Source of the DNA: Flavobacterium hercynium
Lineage (GTDB): Bacteria > Bacteroidota > Bacteroidia > Flavobacteriales > Flavobacteriaceae
Assembly: GCF_002217285.1 (NCBI RefSeq)
Contig: NZ_MUGW01000054.1
Coordinates: 1 to 64,000, forward strand
Reading direction: 5' to 3'
DNA length: 64,000 bases
How positions within the stretch are numbered: position 1 is the first letter of the stretch; each line of letters starts with the position of its first letter. This document shows positions 24,944 to 33,575 of this stretch, piece by piece. The translations under genes and the position numbers were made by a program. Below the pieces are notes generated by a model. It did not search any database, had not been told where the DNA came from, and was given only the letters and a program-made list of their open reading frames with translations.

Positions 24944-25040
24944 AATGGCGCAAAATTGAAGAAATTTGTCAGCAAGCTAATGGGGTTCGAGAAACACTAT
25001 GTGCAGTGGGGATTGGTTCTAATAGCGTTAGTTTTTTTTA
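24944..25040 (+). pseudogene. Possible gene remnant
   Basis: Reading from 24945 in one frame gives WRKIEEICQQANGVRETL followed by CAVGIGSNSVSFF and a stop, with a stop just upstream and no start codon. It is G+C richer than its surroundings and looks like the tail of a lost gene. It also overlaps the 3' end of the convergent secreted-protein gene by three bases. The identity is unknown. Confidence 0.3.
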
Positions 25041-25496
25041 GTAGTCTCCACAAACGCTAAGTTCATAAAATTTTTGCTCTTTAATAAAGTAGTTCATAGA
25101 TATACACTTATCAATATCTATTGAACTCAAATATTCACTAGTCCATTTAAGTTTTCTGTTTTCTATGATTTCTTTCAAAACAAATTGTATAAAAATAACT
25201 TTTTCTTCCCTAATATATAAGCCTGAATATTGTCTAATATATTTGCTAAAATCAATATTTGATGTAATATATCTATTAGCGCGGATTTCTTTCTTATTTT
25301 GAATTTCAGTAATTATTTTTTCAAGATCGTAAATTTCTTTTTCAGTAGGTGTAAAACATTTCATATCACTTTTACCAGAAAAATATTCTTTAGAAATAAT
25401 TACTCCAGAAAAATTCTCCGCCTTTATTACAGAAAAATTTTGCGCAAAACTAATTTGCACAATAAATAAGAATATCAATTTCAGCAGATTTTTCAT
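25038..25496 (-). CDS. Small exported protein of unknown function
   Basis: A 152-residue protein with a signal peptide (MKNLLKLIFLFIVQISFAQ). The mature part is rich in lysine, isoleucine and tyrosine, with three cysteines (in MKCFTP, DKCISM and SVCGDY) and no recognised motif. It is AT rich like the cassette before it and may belong to the same acquired segment. Its stop is three bases inside the possible gene remnant on the other strand. Confidence 0.7.
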   Translation of the reverse strand: MKNLLKLIFLFIVQISFAQNFSVIKAENFSGVIISKEYFSGKSDMKCFTPTEKEIYDLEKIITEIQNKKEIRANRYITSNIDFSKYIRQYSGLYIREEKVIFIQFVLKEIIENRKLKWTSEYLSSIDIDKCISMNYFIKEQKFYELSVCGDY

Positions 25497-25835
25497 AAAA
25501 TCGTTTTTACCCCGGCTAATATAACAAATTTCAAATTTTATTTATGAATGTATAGAATTCTTAGAGTTCAATGAAAATAAGTAAAAAAAAGCTCTTATAA
25601 ACCACACTATTTTAAACATTTTAATTCTTTGAAAATCTTTTATATGGATTCAAAAATTGAGCTTTAAAACCTATGTGTTTTTTAAATTGAACACTACTGT
25701 TAAGCTATTTTTTTGTTTGGTTCAAAAAAGTATCTTTGCACGTCGAAATTAAACTCCTATTAAAAATTAGAGATCTAATTAGAGACCTTTTAATTTTAAC
25801 AATCATAAAAGCCTTGCTTTAGGCGTTTTTAGAAC
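25497..25835. other. Intergenic region and leader of the ABC-F gene
   Basis: The first 230 bases are AT rich without a visible feature. The last 100 hold a promoter motif (25731) and a leader with two small inverted repeats: ATTAGAGATCTAAT near 25768 and AAAAGCC/GGCGTTTTT near 25807-25830, the latter just ahead of the start codon. Confidence 0.5.
25731..25738 (+). promoter_or_regulatory. TATCTTTG -7 element of ABC-F gene
   Basis: TATCTTTG followed by CACG matches the phylum's -7 consensus; T-rich TTTG motifs stand 12-16 bases upstream. The predicted leader is about 90 nucleotides. Confidence 0.6.
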
Positions 25836-27698
25836 ATGAATTACTTATCAGTAGAAAATATCTCGAAGTCGTTTGGCGAAAGAACCTTATTTGACAACAT
25901 TTCTTTCGGAATCAACAAAGACCAAAAAATTGCTTTCATTGCCAAAAATGGTTCTGGAAAGACAACCATAATGAGCATTATCAATGGTTTAGAAGAGCCA
26001 GATACAGGTCAGGTTGTGTTAAGAAAAGGAATACGCATGGCGTTTCTTTCTCAGGACAATAACCTGCAAGAAGAGTTAACGATCGAAGAAAGTATTTTTG
26101 CTTCAGACAATGAAACGCTTAGAATTATTGCTGCCTACGAAAAAGCACTTGAAAACCCAAATGACGAAGAAGCGTATCAAAAAGCGTTTGACGGAATGGA
26201 TCAGCACAATGCCTGGGATTTTGAGACACAATACAAGCAAATTCTGTTTAAACTAAAACTGGAAGATTTTAAACTTAAAGTAAAAAACCTTTCGGGTGGA
26301 CAAAAAAAACGTCTTTCACTGGCGATCATTCTAATCAATCGTCCTGATTTATTAATCTTAGATGAGCCTACCAACCACTTGGATCTTGAAATGATCGAAT
26401 GGCTGGAAAGTTATTTTGCTAAAGAAAACATTACGTTGTTTATGGTAACGCACGACCGTTTCTTTTTGGAGCGTGTTTGCAACGAAATCATCGAATTGGA
26501 CAACGGAAAATTATACCAATACAAAGGAAACTATTCGTATTACCTTGAGAAAAAAGAAGAGCGTATTACCTCTGAAAATGCAAGTGTAGACAAAGCAAAA
26601 AATCTTTTTACCAAAGAATTAGAATGGATGCGCCGTCAGCCAAAAGCAAGAACGACTAAATCAAAATCCCGTCAGGATGATTTTTATGTAATTAAAGAAA
26701 AAGCACAAAGCCGTCGTCGTGAAAATAAAGTAGAACTTGAAATTAATATGGAACGTATGGGAAGCAAGATTATTGAGCTTCACAAAATTTCTAAAAAATT
26801 CAAGGATCATGTTATTATGGACAACTTTAGTTTCGATTTTCAGCGTGGAGAACGTATCGGAATTATTGGTAAAAACGGAACGGGAAAATCGACCTTCTTA
26901 AATCTTTTAACCGGAACGATTCCATTAGACAGCGGACGTGTGGTAAAAGGAGACACGATTAAAGTTGGCTATTACACACAAAGCGGAATCAATCCGAAAC
27001 CAAATCAGCGTGTTATCGACATCATCAAAGAATACGGTGAATTTATTCCGCTGGCAAAAGGCAGAATGATTTCGGCATCGCAATTGCTGGAGCGTTTTCT
27101 TTTTGATGCGAAAAAACAATACGATTTCGTAGAAAAATTAAGTGGTGGTGAATTAAAACGTTTGTATTTATGTACGGTTTTGATTCAGAATCCGAACTTC
27201 CTGATTCTGGATGAGCCTACGAACGATTTAGATATCGTAACTTTAAATGTTTTGGAAAGCTTCCTTTTGGACTATCCAGGCTGTTTACTTGTGGTATCGC
27301 ACGACCGTTATTTTATGGATAAGATTGTAGATCACTTATTTATTTTTAGAGGAAACGGAGAAATCGAAAACTTCCCAGGAAACTATTCTGATTTCAGAGC
27401 ATACGAAGACAGTGCCGATGTTGCTCAAAAAGAAGAAAACAAGGCTGAAAAGAAAGACTGGAAACAAAACAATCCGACTGGAAATCTAACGTTCAACGAG
27501 CAAAAAGAATATCAAAAACTGGAAAGAGAAATCAAAGATTTAGAAATCGACAAAACTAAAATCGAACAATTGTTTTCTGATGGAAAAGTGGCGGATGCTG
27601 ATATTGAAAAGAAAGCAAACGAACTGCAAAACATCATTACTAAAATAGACCAAAAAGAAGAACGCTGGTTTGAACTAAGTGCAAAGATTGAAGGATAA
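25836..27698 (+). CDS. ABC-F family ATPase (Uup-like)
   Basis: A 620-residue soluble protein with two ABC ATPase domains and no membrane part, so it is an ABC-F translation or ribosome-associated factor and not a transporter. Domain 1 has AKNGSGKTT near residue 38, LSGGQKKR and LLILDEPTNHLDL. Domain 2 has GKNGTGKSTF, LSGGELKRLYL and LILDEPTNDLDI. The charged linker between them includes the RRQPKARTTKSKSRQ region. A C-terminal coiled coil from about 555 (KLEREIKDLEIDKTKIEQL) is the mark of the Uup branch. It may resolve stalled ribosomes or affect DNA structure; specific function is not proven. Confidence 0.93.
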   Translation: MNYLSVENISKSFGERTLFDNISFGINKDQKIAFIAKNGSGKTTIMSIINGLEEPDTGQVVLRKGIRMAFLSQDNNLQEELTIEESIFASDNETLRIIAAYEKALENPNDEEAYQKAFDGMDQHNAWDFETQYKQILFKLKLEDFKLKVKNLSGGQKKRLSLAIILINRPDLLILDEPTNHLDLEMIEWLESYFAKENITLFMVTHDRFFLERVCNEIIELDNGKLYQYKGNYSYYLEKKEERITSENASVDKAKNLFTKELEWMRRQPKARTTKSKSRQDDFYVIKEKAQSRRRENKVELEINMERMGSKIIELHKISKKFKDHVIMDNFSFDFQRGERIGIIGKNGTGKSTFLNLLTGTIPLDSGRVVKGDTIKVGYYTQSGINPKPNQRVIDIIKEYGEFIPLAKGRMISASQLLERFLFDAKKQYDFVEKLSGGELKRLYLCTVLIQNPNFLILDEPTNDLDIVTLNVLESFLLDYPGCLLVVSHDRYFMDKIVDHLFIFRGNGEIENFPGNYSDFRAYEDSADVAQKEENKAEKKDWKQNNPTGNLTFNEQKEYQKLEREIKDLEIDKTKIEQLFSDGKVADADIEKKANELQNIITKIDQKEERWFELSAKIEG

Positions 27699-27730
27699 GT
27701 CCTTTACGACACGAAAAACCTAATTTTACT

Positions 27731-27738
27731 TATATTTG
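27731..27738 (+). promoter_or_regulatory. TATATTTG -7 element of FKBP gene
   Basis: TATATTTG is 21 bases ahead of the ATG of the isomerase gene. No good -33 TTG is present at the usual distance. Confidence 0.45.
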
Positions 27739-27759
27739 AGACTTTAAAATTTAAACTTT

Positions 27760-28221
27760 ATGAAATACATTTTAACTTCATTACTGGCTTTGACGCTTTT
27801 TATCTGTTGCAACAGCGATAAAGACAAAAAAACGGATTACACGGTTGAAAACGAAAAAGAAATTACAGACTACATTGCTAAAAACAAATTAGAGGCTGTA
27901 AGAACGGAAACTGGTTTGTATTACATCATCAACGAACCGGGAACAGGAGCACAACCAACTGCAACATCAAATGTTACTGTAGCATATACAGGATATTACA
28001 CCAACGGAAAAATATTTGACCAAAGTAAAGCCGACGGTATTTCTTTTGGATTAGACCAAGTAATCAAAGGATGGACAGAAGGTATTCCGTATTTTAAAGA
28101 AGGTGGTAAAGGATCTTTATTAATTCCATCCCACTTAGGTTACGGAAGTTCTGATACAAACGGAATTCCTGGAGGTTCAGTACTTGTTTTTGATGTTAAA
28201 TTACTTAAAGTAAACAATTAA
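27760..28221 (+). CDS. FKBP-type peptidyl-prolyl isomerase lipoprotein
   Basis: A 153-residue lipoprotein with a lipobox ending at Cys16 or Cys17 (LFICC). From about residue 60 it carries an FKBP domain: VTVAYTGYYTNGKIFDQS, VIKGWTEGIPYFKEGGKG, LIPSHLGYG and a terminal VLVFDVKLLKV. It should catalyse cis-trans proline isomerisation in exported proteins on the periplasmic side. The short stretch between the lipid anchor and the domain is charged and likely flexible. A strong two-way terminator separates it from the convergent SDR-like gene. Confidence 0.95.
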   Translation: MKYILTSLLALTLFICCNSDKDKKTDYTVENEKEITDYIAKNKLEAVRTETGLYYIINEPGTGAQPTATSNVTVAYTGYYTNGKIFDQSKADGISFGLDQVIKGWTEGIPYFKEGGKGSLLIPSHLGYGSSDTNGIPGGSVLVFDVKLLKVNN

Positions 28222-28235
28222 TAAATCAATATTAT

Positions 28236-28285
28236 AAAAGCAAAAAACCACAACAGAATTTATTTTTGTTGTGGTTTTTGCTTTT
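28236..28285. terminator. Bidirectional terminator
   Basis: AAAAGCAAAAAACCACAACA pairs with TGTTGTGGTTTTTGCTTTT across an 11-base loop between two convergent genes. Confidence 0.9.
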
Positions 28286-28324
28286 AGTCTTAAAGCCGAA
28301 AGCTATAAAATCCATAAAGTATTC

Positions 28325-29878
28325 CTACCAGGGAATTGGATTATAATCTTTCAGGAATTTTCCGCACCAGTGTTTTCCTGTATTTATTCCGTCGAATAAA
28401 GGATCCATCACACGTGCCGCGCCATCGACAATATCCAATGGTGGCTGAAAATCTTCCAGCTCTTGTTTCTTTTTGGCCAATTCAGCAGGATCTTCGTCGG
28501 TTACCCAGCCTGTATCAACGGCATTCATAAAAATACCGTGTTTGGCTAAAGTTCCGGATGATGTATGCGTTAGCATGTTCAGCGCTGCCTTTGCCATATT
28601 GGTATGCGGGTGACGGTCTTCTTTGAAGAAACGATGAAACTTTCCTTCCATCGCTGAAACATTGATGATATGTTTTTGTCCGGTATTGTCTTTTTTCATG
28701 ACTTCAGAAAGTCGGTTGCACAAAACAAAAGGCGCAACAGAATTCACCAACTGCACTTCGATCATTTCGGTAGTTTCAATTTGACCTAAACGCAAACGCC
28801 AACTGTTTGTTTTACGTAAATCGACTTGTTGCAAATCGGCATCGAGTTCACCTTCCGGAAAAACTTCATTGGCAACCAAAGCATTATCAAAAGAATACGG
28901 AATCTGAGACAATTGAGCCGAAGCACGTAAACCAATTCCCGGTTCAGGTCCGTGCCAGGTTACTGGCATATTTTCATTGGATGAAGCGCCGCTTGTCAGC
29001 ATTTTCAATTCATCCAGACAATTTAAATGATCTAATAATAAATCTTGTGCCTGTTTGGGTAACGCGCTAATTGGCAATTCTTCATTCTGCATTAAATGAG
29101 AATAAAATCCGGCTGGACGTCGTACAGTTTGTGCCGCATTATTGATTAGAATGTCAAGACGCTCGTATTTTTGTTCAATAAAATTGCAAAAAATCTCAAC
29201 ACTCGGAATATGTCGTAAATCTAAACCGTGAATTTTTAAGCGATGCCCCCACTCCATAAAATCTTCTTCTTTGGCAAAACGCAAAGCTGAATCTACAGGG
29301 AAACGAGTTGTAGCGATTACAGTTGCTCCGCCACGTAGAAGCATTAAAGTGATGTGGTAACCAATTTTTAGACGGGAACCGGTAATTATAGCAACTTGCC
29401 CTTTTACATCTGCTGTCTGAAAACGTTTGGCATAATTAAAATCACCACAATCGGTACACATCGTATCATAGAAATGATGCATTTTATTAAACTCCGTTTT
29501 GCAGACATAACAATTTCTCGGTGTTTCTAATTCTAATTGTTCTTTACGAGCAAGATCGGCAGACGCTAATAATTTAGGAGCAACAAATACACTTGCTTCC
29601 CTCGCATACCGAATTCCGGTTTCTTTACGAGCCGTTTTATCTTTCTTTTCTTTTTTGCGTTTTGCAGCCTGCACACCGTCTTTTACTCTTCTGGAAAATT
29701 CATCTCTGTCCGGTCTCGAAAACATTCCGGCTTCTTTGATCAAAGCAATTCGCTGTTCTTTCGGGATATCAAAAATTTGATCTGTGTTAGCATTTAGTTG
29801 TGCTAAAATAGTAATGCATTTATTAATTTCTTCCGACGTTATGGTATTCTTAGTTTCAACTTCTTCCTTCAACATCAT
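28325..29878 (-). CDS. SDR-like protein with N-terminal zinc ribbon
   Basis: A 517-residue protein. Residues 1-115 are charged and helical with a highly basic stretch (AAKRKKEKKDKTARKE). Cys123, Cys126, Cys141 and Cys144 (CYVC...CTDC) form a zinc-ribbon-like knuckle. From about 160 there is a Rossmann domain of the short-chain dehydrogenase type, with AIITGSRLKIGYH and ILINNAAQTVRRP. The glycine motif is altered (TGSRLKIG instead of TGxxxGIG), and the usual YxxxK dyad reads TNMAK after INVSAMEG, so the catalytic tyrosine seems to be missing. It may bind NAD(P) without normal SDR catalysis. It starts with two adjacent ATG codons. Confidence 0.85.
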   Translation of the reverse strand: MMLKEEVETKNTITSEEINKCITILAQLNANTDQIFDIPKEQRIALIKEAGMFSRPDRDEFSRRVKDGVQAAKRKKEKKDKTARKETGIRYAREASVFVAPKLLASADLARKEQLELETPRNCYVCKTEFNKMHHFYDTMCTDCGDFNYAKRFQTADVKGQVAIITGSRLKIGYHITLMLLRGGATVIATTRFPVDSALRFAKEEDFMEWGHRLKIHGLDLRHIPSVEIFCNFIEQKYERLDILINNAAQTVRRPAGFYSHLMQNEELPISALPKQAQDLLLDHLNCLDELKMLTSGASSNENMPVTWHGPEPGIGLRASAQLSQIPYSFDNALVANEVFPEGELDADLQQVDLRKTNSWRLRLGQIETTEMIEVQLVNSVAPFVLCNRLSEVMKKDNTGQKHIINVSAMEGKFHRFFKEDRHPHTNMAKAALNMLTHTSSGTLAKHGIFMNAVDTGWVTDEDPAELAKKKQELEDFQPPLDIVDGAARVMDPLFDGINTGKHWCGKFLKDYNPIPW

Positions 29879-29925
29879 AAAATGTGTTACTATTTACTTA
29901 AGCGGCAAATATAGTCTTTTTTTAA

Positions 29926-30088
29926 AGTCTTAAAGTTGAAAAGTCGAAAGTCAAAAGTCATGTTAGTCGTAAAGTTGGAAAGTCGAAAGTCAAAAGATTA
30001 ACGACAAAATTAGAAACGCTTTACAGACTTTTGACTTTATGACTTGCGACTTTTGACTAACATGACTTTCGACTTTATGACTTTATGC
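29926..30088. repeat. AAAGTCGAAAGTC inverted repeat cluster
   Basis: AAAGTCGAAAGTCAAAAGTC occurs around 29938-29958, again as AAAGTCGAAAGTCAAAAG around 29978, and its complement (GACTTTTGACTTTATGACTT and GACTTTCGACTTTATGAC) fills 30026-30088. ATGTTAGTC and GACTAACAT extend the pairing. The block could fold into a large hairpin in front of the methyltransferase gene. Confidence 0.7.
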
Positions 30089-30118
30089 TTATCTTCGCGC
30101 CTACTTGTAAATATTGCT

Positions 30119-30910
30119 ATGCTATTTCAAATAAAATCTTATTTAAAATTCCTTTGGAATTCAAAAAACGAGCACGCTGTACATTCGCCTTTTGTTTTTA
30201 ATTTACTGACGAAGTGTTTTTACGACAAAAAATCGAAACCCGAATATTCGATTCTAAAGAAGTATCGACAATCGCTTTTAGAAAATAAAAATTTTATTGA
30301 AGTAACTGATTTTGGTGCCGGGTCAAGAGTTTTTAAATCGAATACCAGACAGATTTCGAAAATAGCAAAGACGGCAGGAATTTCTCCAAAAAGAGCGGAG
30401 TTATTATTTAGAGTTACAAATTATTTTCAGCCCGCAACTATTTTAGAAATAGGAACTTCATTAGGTCTTGCCACTTCTGCACTTGCTTTGGGAAACACCA
30501 ATGCAAAAGTAATTACGCTTGAAGGTTGCCCGCAAACGGCAAATCAATGTCAATTGCAATTGGAAAAATTCAATTTAGATAATGTAAATGCTGTAACAAC
30601 AGAATTCGAAAGTTACCTTGAAAACATTCAACTGAATCTGAAAACAGAGACTGAAAACTTTGATTTAATATATTTTGATGGCAATCATTCCAAAAAAGCA
30701 ACTTTAGCCTATTTTGATCTTTTATTGCCCACTATTACAAATGATACCACTTGGATTTTTGACGATATTCATTGGTCACCAGAAATGGAAGAGACTTGGG
30801 AAATTATAAAAAACCATCCCAAAGTAAAAGTTACTATTGATACCTTTCAATGGGGATTCGTCTTTTTTAGACGCGAACAGGAAAAGGAACATTTTATTAT
30901 TAGAGTATAA
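30119..30910 (+). CDS. Class I SAM-dependent methyltransferase
   Basis: A 263-residue methyltransferase. The start is placed at the ATG at 30119 (MLFQIKSYLKFLWNSK); the longer TTG frame runs back into the AAAGTC repeat block and gives no family-like sequence. The SAM-binding motif I is ILEIGTSLGLATSALALG near residue 110, the acidic motif II is VITLEGCP, and FDLIYFDGNHSKKATLAYFD is the post-motif loop, all as in O-methyltransferase-like (Methyltransf_24) proteins. The acceptor is unknown. It is followed 35 bases later by the tail-fibre-like gene. Confidence 0.9.
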   Translation: MLFQIKSYLKFLWNSKNEHAVHSPFVFNLLTKCFYDKKSKPEYSILKKYRQSLLENKNFIEVTDFGAGSRVFKSNTRQISKIAKTAGISPKRAELLFRVTNYFQPATILEIGTSLGLATSALALGNTNAKVITLEGCPQTANQCQLQLEKFNLDNVNAVTTEFESYLENIQLNLKTETENFDLIYFDGNHSKKATLAYFDLLLPTITNDTTWIFDDIHWSPEMEETWEIIKNHPKVKVTIDTFQWGFVFFRREQEKEHFIIRV

Positions 30911-30945
30911 AAGCATATAACCAACAATATTTAAATAATATAAAA

Positions 30946-31737
30946 ATGAAACAAACATTACTTTTTATTGTATTGTGTCTGGTTTTTTCCACCACAACAC
31001 AAGCTCAATTTAGAACAAATGGTCGAGTTGAAGACTTAAATACAATGTCGGACGGCTTCAAACATTACATAGTAAGTGCATTAAATAAACCAACAAATTA
31101 CGGAACAGTTTTAGGTCTTAGTTATATATCCAGCGGACAAGTAGGAGATTCTGATTGGAGAACGCAATTGGGTTTTGGTACAGAGAATGAGTTTTATTAT
31201 CGTCAATCAACAAATACTGCAGGACAGGACTGGACTCCGTGGAAAAAAATATTTCATTCAGGAAATTTAAATAGCAGAGGTATCGATTTTAAAGCCAATC
31301 AAATAATAGCAAAAGAATTAGTCCTTTCAAATACAGAAACAAATGTAGTATTAACCTCTATAGGAAACTCCTATATCAATTCGGGCAATGTTGGAATAGG
31401 AACAGCAAATCCGCAAAACAAATTAGATGTAAAAGGTACTATTCGTTCACAGGAAGTAAAAGTCGAGTTAAATAACTGGCCTGACTTTGTTTTCAAAAAA
31501 GAGTATACATTACCAACACTTATAGAAGTTGAAAAGCACATCACCGAAAAAGGTCATTTAGAAAATATCCCCAGTGAAAAAGAAGTCCTGAAGAATGGTA
31601 TTAATTTAGGAGAAATGGATGCTAAATTGCTTCAGAAAATTGAGGAATTAACTTTGTATGTTATTGAGTTAAACAAAAAAATTGAGATCCAAAACCAAGA
31701 GCTCGAAGGAATGAAGAAAAAGCTAGATTACAAATAA
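30946..31737 (+). CDS. Exported tail-fibre-like protein
   Basis: A 263-residue protein with a signal peptide (MKQTLLFIVLCLVFSTTTQA). The N-terminal half resembles phage tail-fibre shafts (DWTPWKKIFHSGNLN and repeated GN...I segments), then NVGIGTANPQNKLDVKGTIR, a motif common in flavobacterial surface proteins. The C-terminus (LPTLIEVEKHITEKGHLENI, then a coiled coil from about 225) matches the position of the intramolecular chaperone-like domain in such proteins. It is therefore likely a trimeric fibrous surface protein. No phage genes are nearby, so I do not call it prophage. Confidence 0.8.
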   Translation: MKQTLLFIVLCLVFSTTTQAQFRTNGRVEDLNTMSDGFKHYIVSALNKPTNYGTVLGLSYISSGQVGDSDWRTQLGFGTENEFYYRQSTNTAGQDWTPWKKIFHSGNLNSRGIDFKANQIIAKELVLSNTETNVVLTSIGNSYINSGNVGIGTANPQNKLDVKGTIRSQEVKVELNNWPDFVFKKEYTLPTLIEVEKHITEKGHLENIPSEKEVLKNGINLGEMDAKLLQKIEELTLYVIELNKKIEIQNQELEGMKKKLDYK

Positions 31738-31752
31738 AAAACAGCACATAAA

Positions 31753-31784
31753 AAAAAAGGCAATCGTTACCGATTGCCATTTTT
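31753..31784. terminator. Bidirectional terminator
   Basis: GGCAATCG, loop TTAC, CGATTGCC form a perfect 8-base stem flanked by eight A and five T residues, between two convergent genes. Confidence 0.9.
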
Positions 31785-31809
31785 AGTTGTAAATTTAGTT
31801 TAGTGTCGC

Positions 31810-32466
31810 TTATTTTTTAGCAGCTTTATTTTCTTCTGATTTCGCTCCCATTCTGTTAAGCGTATACATTGGAGCAAATTTTAATTTTAAACCTGCAATT
31901 TTTCTATTGTCTTCAGATGTAAGTCCTTCTTTTTCAACTGTATTTTTACGGCTGTCAAGTGCTTCGTACATTAATTTGATTTCATCCCAGTCTTCACGAG
32001 AATAACTGTCTTTGTTGTTTTCTACTGTATGTACAAATTGTTGGTACACACTATGAATATTTTGAGCATTTACCCATGAAAAGCTCATATCGTCACCAAT
32101 TTTTCCTTCACCAAAAAGAGCATTACGCAATTTTTGTTTTGGAGTTACAGGCGGCGCTAAAACAACAGCCATTTCATTTTTGAACTCTTCGTATTTGATT
32201 TTACTTTCGTTTATTTTTTCAGTTTCAGCTGCATTGTCTTTAATGTCAGCCAATGCCATTTGAGCATTTTCGGCTCTTCTGTCGTATTCTGCTTCAACAT
32301 CTTTCCAATCTGCTTTCAGATCGTCTGCTTTCACATTTTTTACTGAATCTACGTACGCTACATAAGAATCTATTGTTTTCTTAGCGTTTTCTTGTTTTTC
32401 ATCTTTACATGATGTAAAACCCAAAGCAATTAATGCAATACCTGATAAAATTTGTATATTTTTCAT
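31810..32466 (-). CDS. Helical lipoprotein of unknown function
   Basis: A 218-residue predicted lipoprotein with the lipobox ALGFTSC ending at Cys20. The mature part is almost wholly helical and highly charged (KADDLKADWKDVEAEYDRR, AENAQMALADIKDNAAETEK), consistent with a coiled-coil or helical-bundle envelope protein. No enzyme motif is present. It resembles lipoproteins annotated as hypothetical in other flavobacteria. The 288-base gap behind its start is very AT rich. Confidence 0.8.
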   Translation of the reverse strand: MKNIQILSGIALIALGFTSCKDEKQENAKKTIDSYVAYVDSVKNVKADDLKADWKDVEAEYDRRAENAQMALADIKDNAAETEKINESKIKYEEFKNEMAVVLAPPVTPKQKLRNALFGEGKIGDDMSFSWVNAQNIHSVYQQFVHTVENNKDSYSREDWDEIKLMYEALDSRKNTVEKEGLTSEDNRKIAGLKLKFAPMYTLNRMGAKSEENKAAKK

Positions 32467-32754
32467 ATTTCTGATTATTTAATATTAGATAACAAATATA
32501 GTTAAAAAATTGAATTAAAATAAAAAATCATTAAAAATTTAATACAAATAATAAATATAATTTAATAAAAATTAATAAATATGATAATTATGTAAAAACA
32601 TTCCGCAATCATATAACATCATTTTGTTAGATTTAAAATATAATTAATAGGATTTCTTTTTAAACACCTTATACTGTAACAAAAATCAATTATTGACTAC
32701 TGATTAATTATTGAAAAGTGTTTTGTACTTTTAAATCCAAAATTGTAAAACGAA

Positions 32755-33447
32755 ATGGCAAATCCATTAATTAAAATAACCAACATTAAGCGAAATTTCG
32801 TTTTAGGTAATGAAATTGTATATGTCTTAAAAGGGGTCGATTTAGAAATAAACAAAGGTGAATATGTTGCCTTAATGGGACCTTCGGGATCCGGAAAATC
32901 TACTTTAATGAATTTATTGGGTTGCTTAGACACTCCTACTTCCGGAAATTACGTTTTAAACGGAAAAGATGTCAGCCAAATGAAAGACGATGAATTGGCG
33001 GGAATCCGAAACAAAGAAATAGGTTTCGTTTTTCAGACCTTTAATCTTTTACCCAGAACAACCGCTTTAGATAATGTTGCTTTACCTATGATATATGCCG
33101 GACATTCCAAATCAGATCGAAATGTACGTGCTGTAGAGGTTTTAAAACAAGTAAACCTTGCCGACAGAATGGATCACCAGCCGAACCAGCTTTCAGGAGG
33201 ACAACGTCAGCGTGTTGCCATTGCCCGCGCTTTGGTCAACAAACCATCTATCATCTTAGCCGATGAGCCAACCGGAAACTTAGACAGTAAAACTTCTGTA
33301 GAAATCATGAAGCTTTTTGGCGATATTCACGCTCAGGGAAATACCGTAATTCTGGTAACCCACGAAGAAGATATCGCAGCCTACGCTCATCGTGTAATTC
33401 GTTTACGTGATGGTGTGATTGAGAGTGACACAACTAAGGAATTGTAG
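32755..33447 (+). CDS. ABC transporter ATP-binding protein (LolD/MacB-type)
   Basis: A 230-residue ATPase. Walker A is GPSGSGKSTL near residue 42, the Q-loop is VFQTFNLLPR, the signature LSGGQRQRVAIARAL, Walker B ILADEPTGNLD, and the switch histidine is in LVTHEED. The IGFVFQTFNLLPR and EPTGNLDSKTS segments are typical of the LolD/MacB/FtsE group that works with FtsX-type permeases in lipoprotein or peptide export. No permease gene is adjacent, so the partner is encoded elsewhere. Confidence 0.93.
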   Translation: MANPLIKITNIKRNFVLGNEIVYVLKGVDLEINKGEYVALMGPSGSGKSTLMNLLGCLDTPTSGNYVLNGKDVSQMKDDELAGIRNKEIGFVFQTFNLLPRTTALDNVALPMIYAGHSKSDRNVRAVEVLKQVNLADRMDHQPNQLSGGQRQRVAIARALVNKPSIILADEPTGNLDSKTSVEIMKLFGDIHAQGNTVILVTHEEDIAAYAHRVIRLRDGVIESDTTKEL

Positions 33448-33575
33448 ATTTTAGACTTTAGATTTTAGATTATTTTCCATTATGTAAGTTTTCTAGTGCT
33501 CACTTTAAAATCAGAAAACTAAAGTAAAAAAACTTAGTCCCTCAGTACCTTTGAACCTTTGAACCTTTAAAAAAA

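Noticed and set aside
30044..30118. Longer methyltransferase frame
   Set aside because: The first 25 codons are translated AAAGTC-type repeat and begin with TTG; the internal ATG gives a family-like start.
30946..31737. Prophage remnant
   Set aside because: Only one fibre-like gene with a signal peptide is present; no capsid, portal, integrase or lysis gene adjoins it.
33448..33575. Cobalamin riboswitch ahead of the adenosyltransferase
   Set aside because: The 128-base spacer lacks a B12-box-like sequence and is mostly simple repeats; it is too short for a full element.
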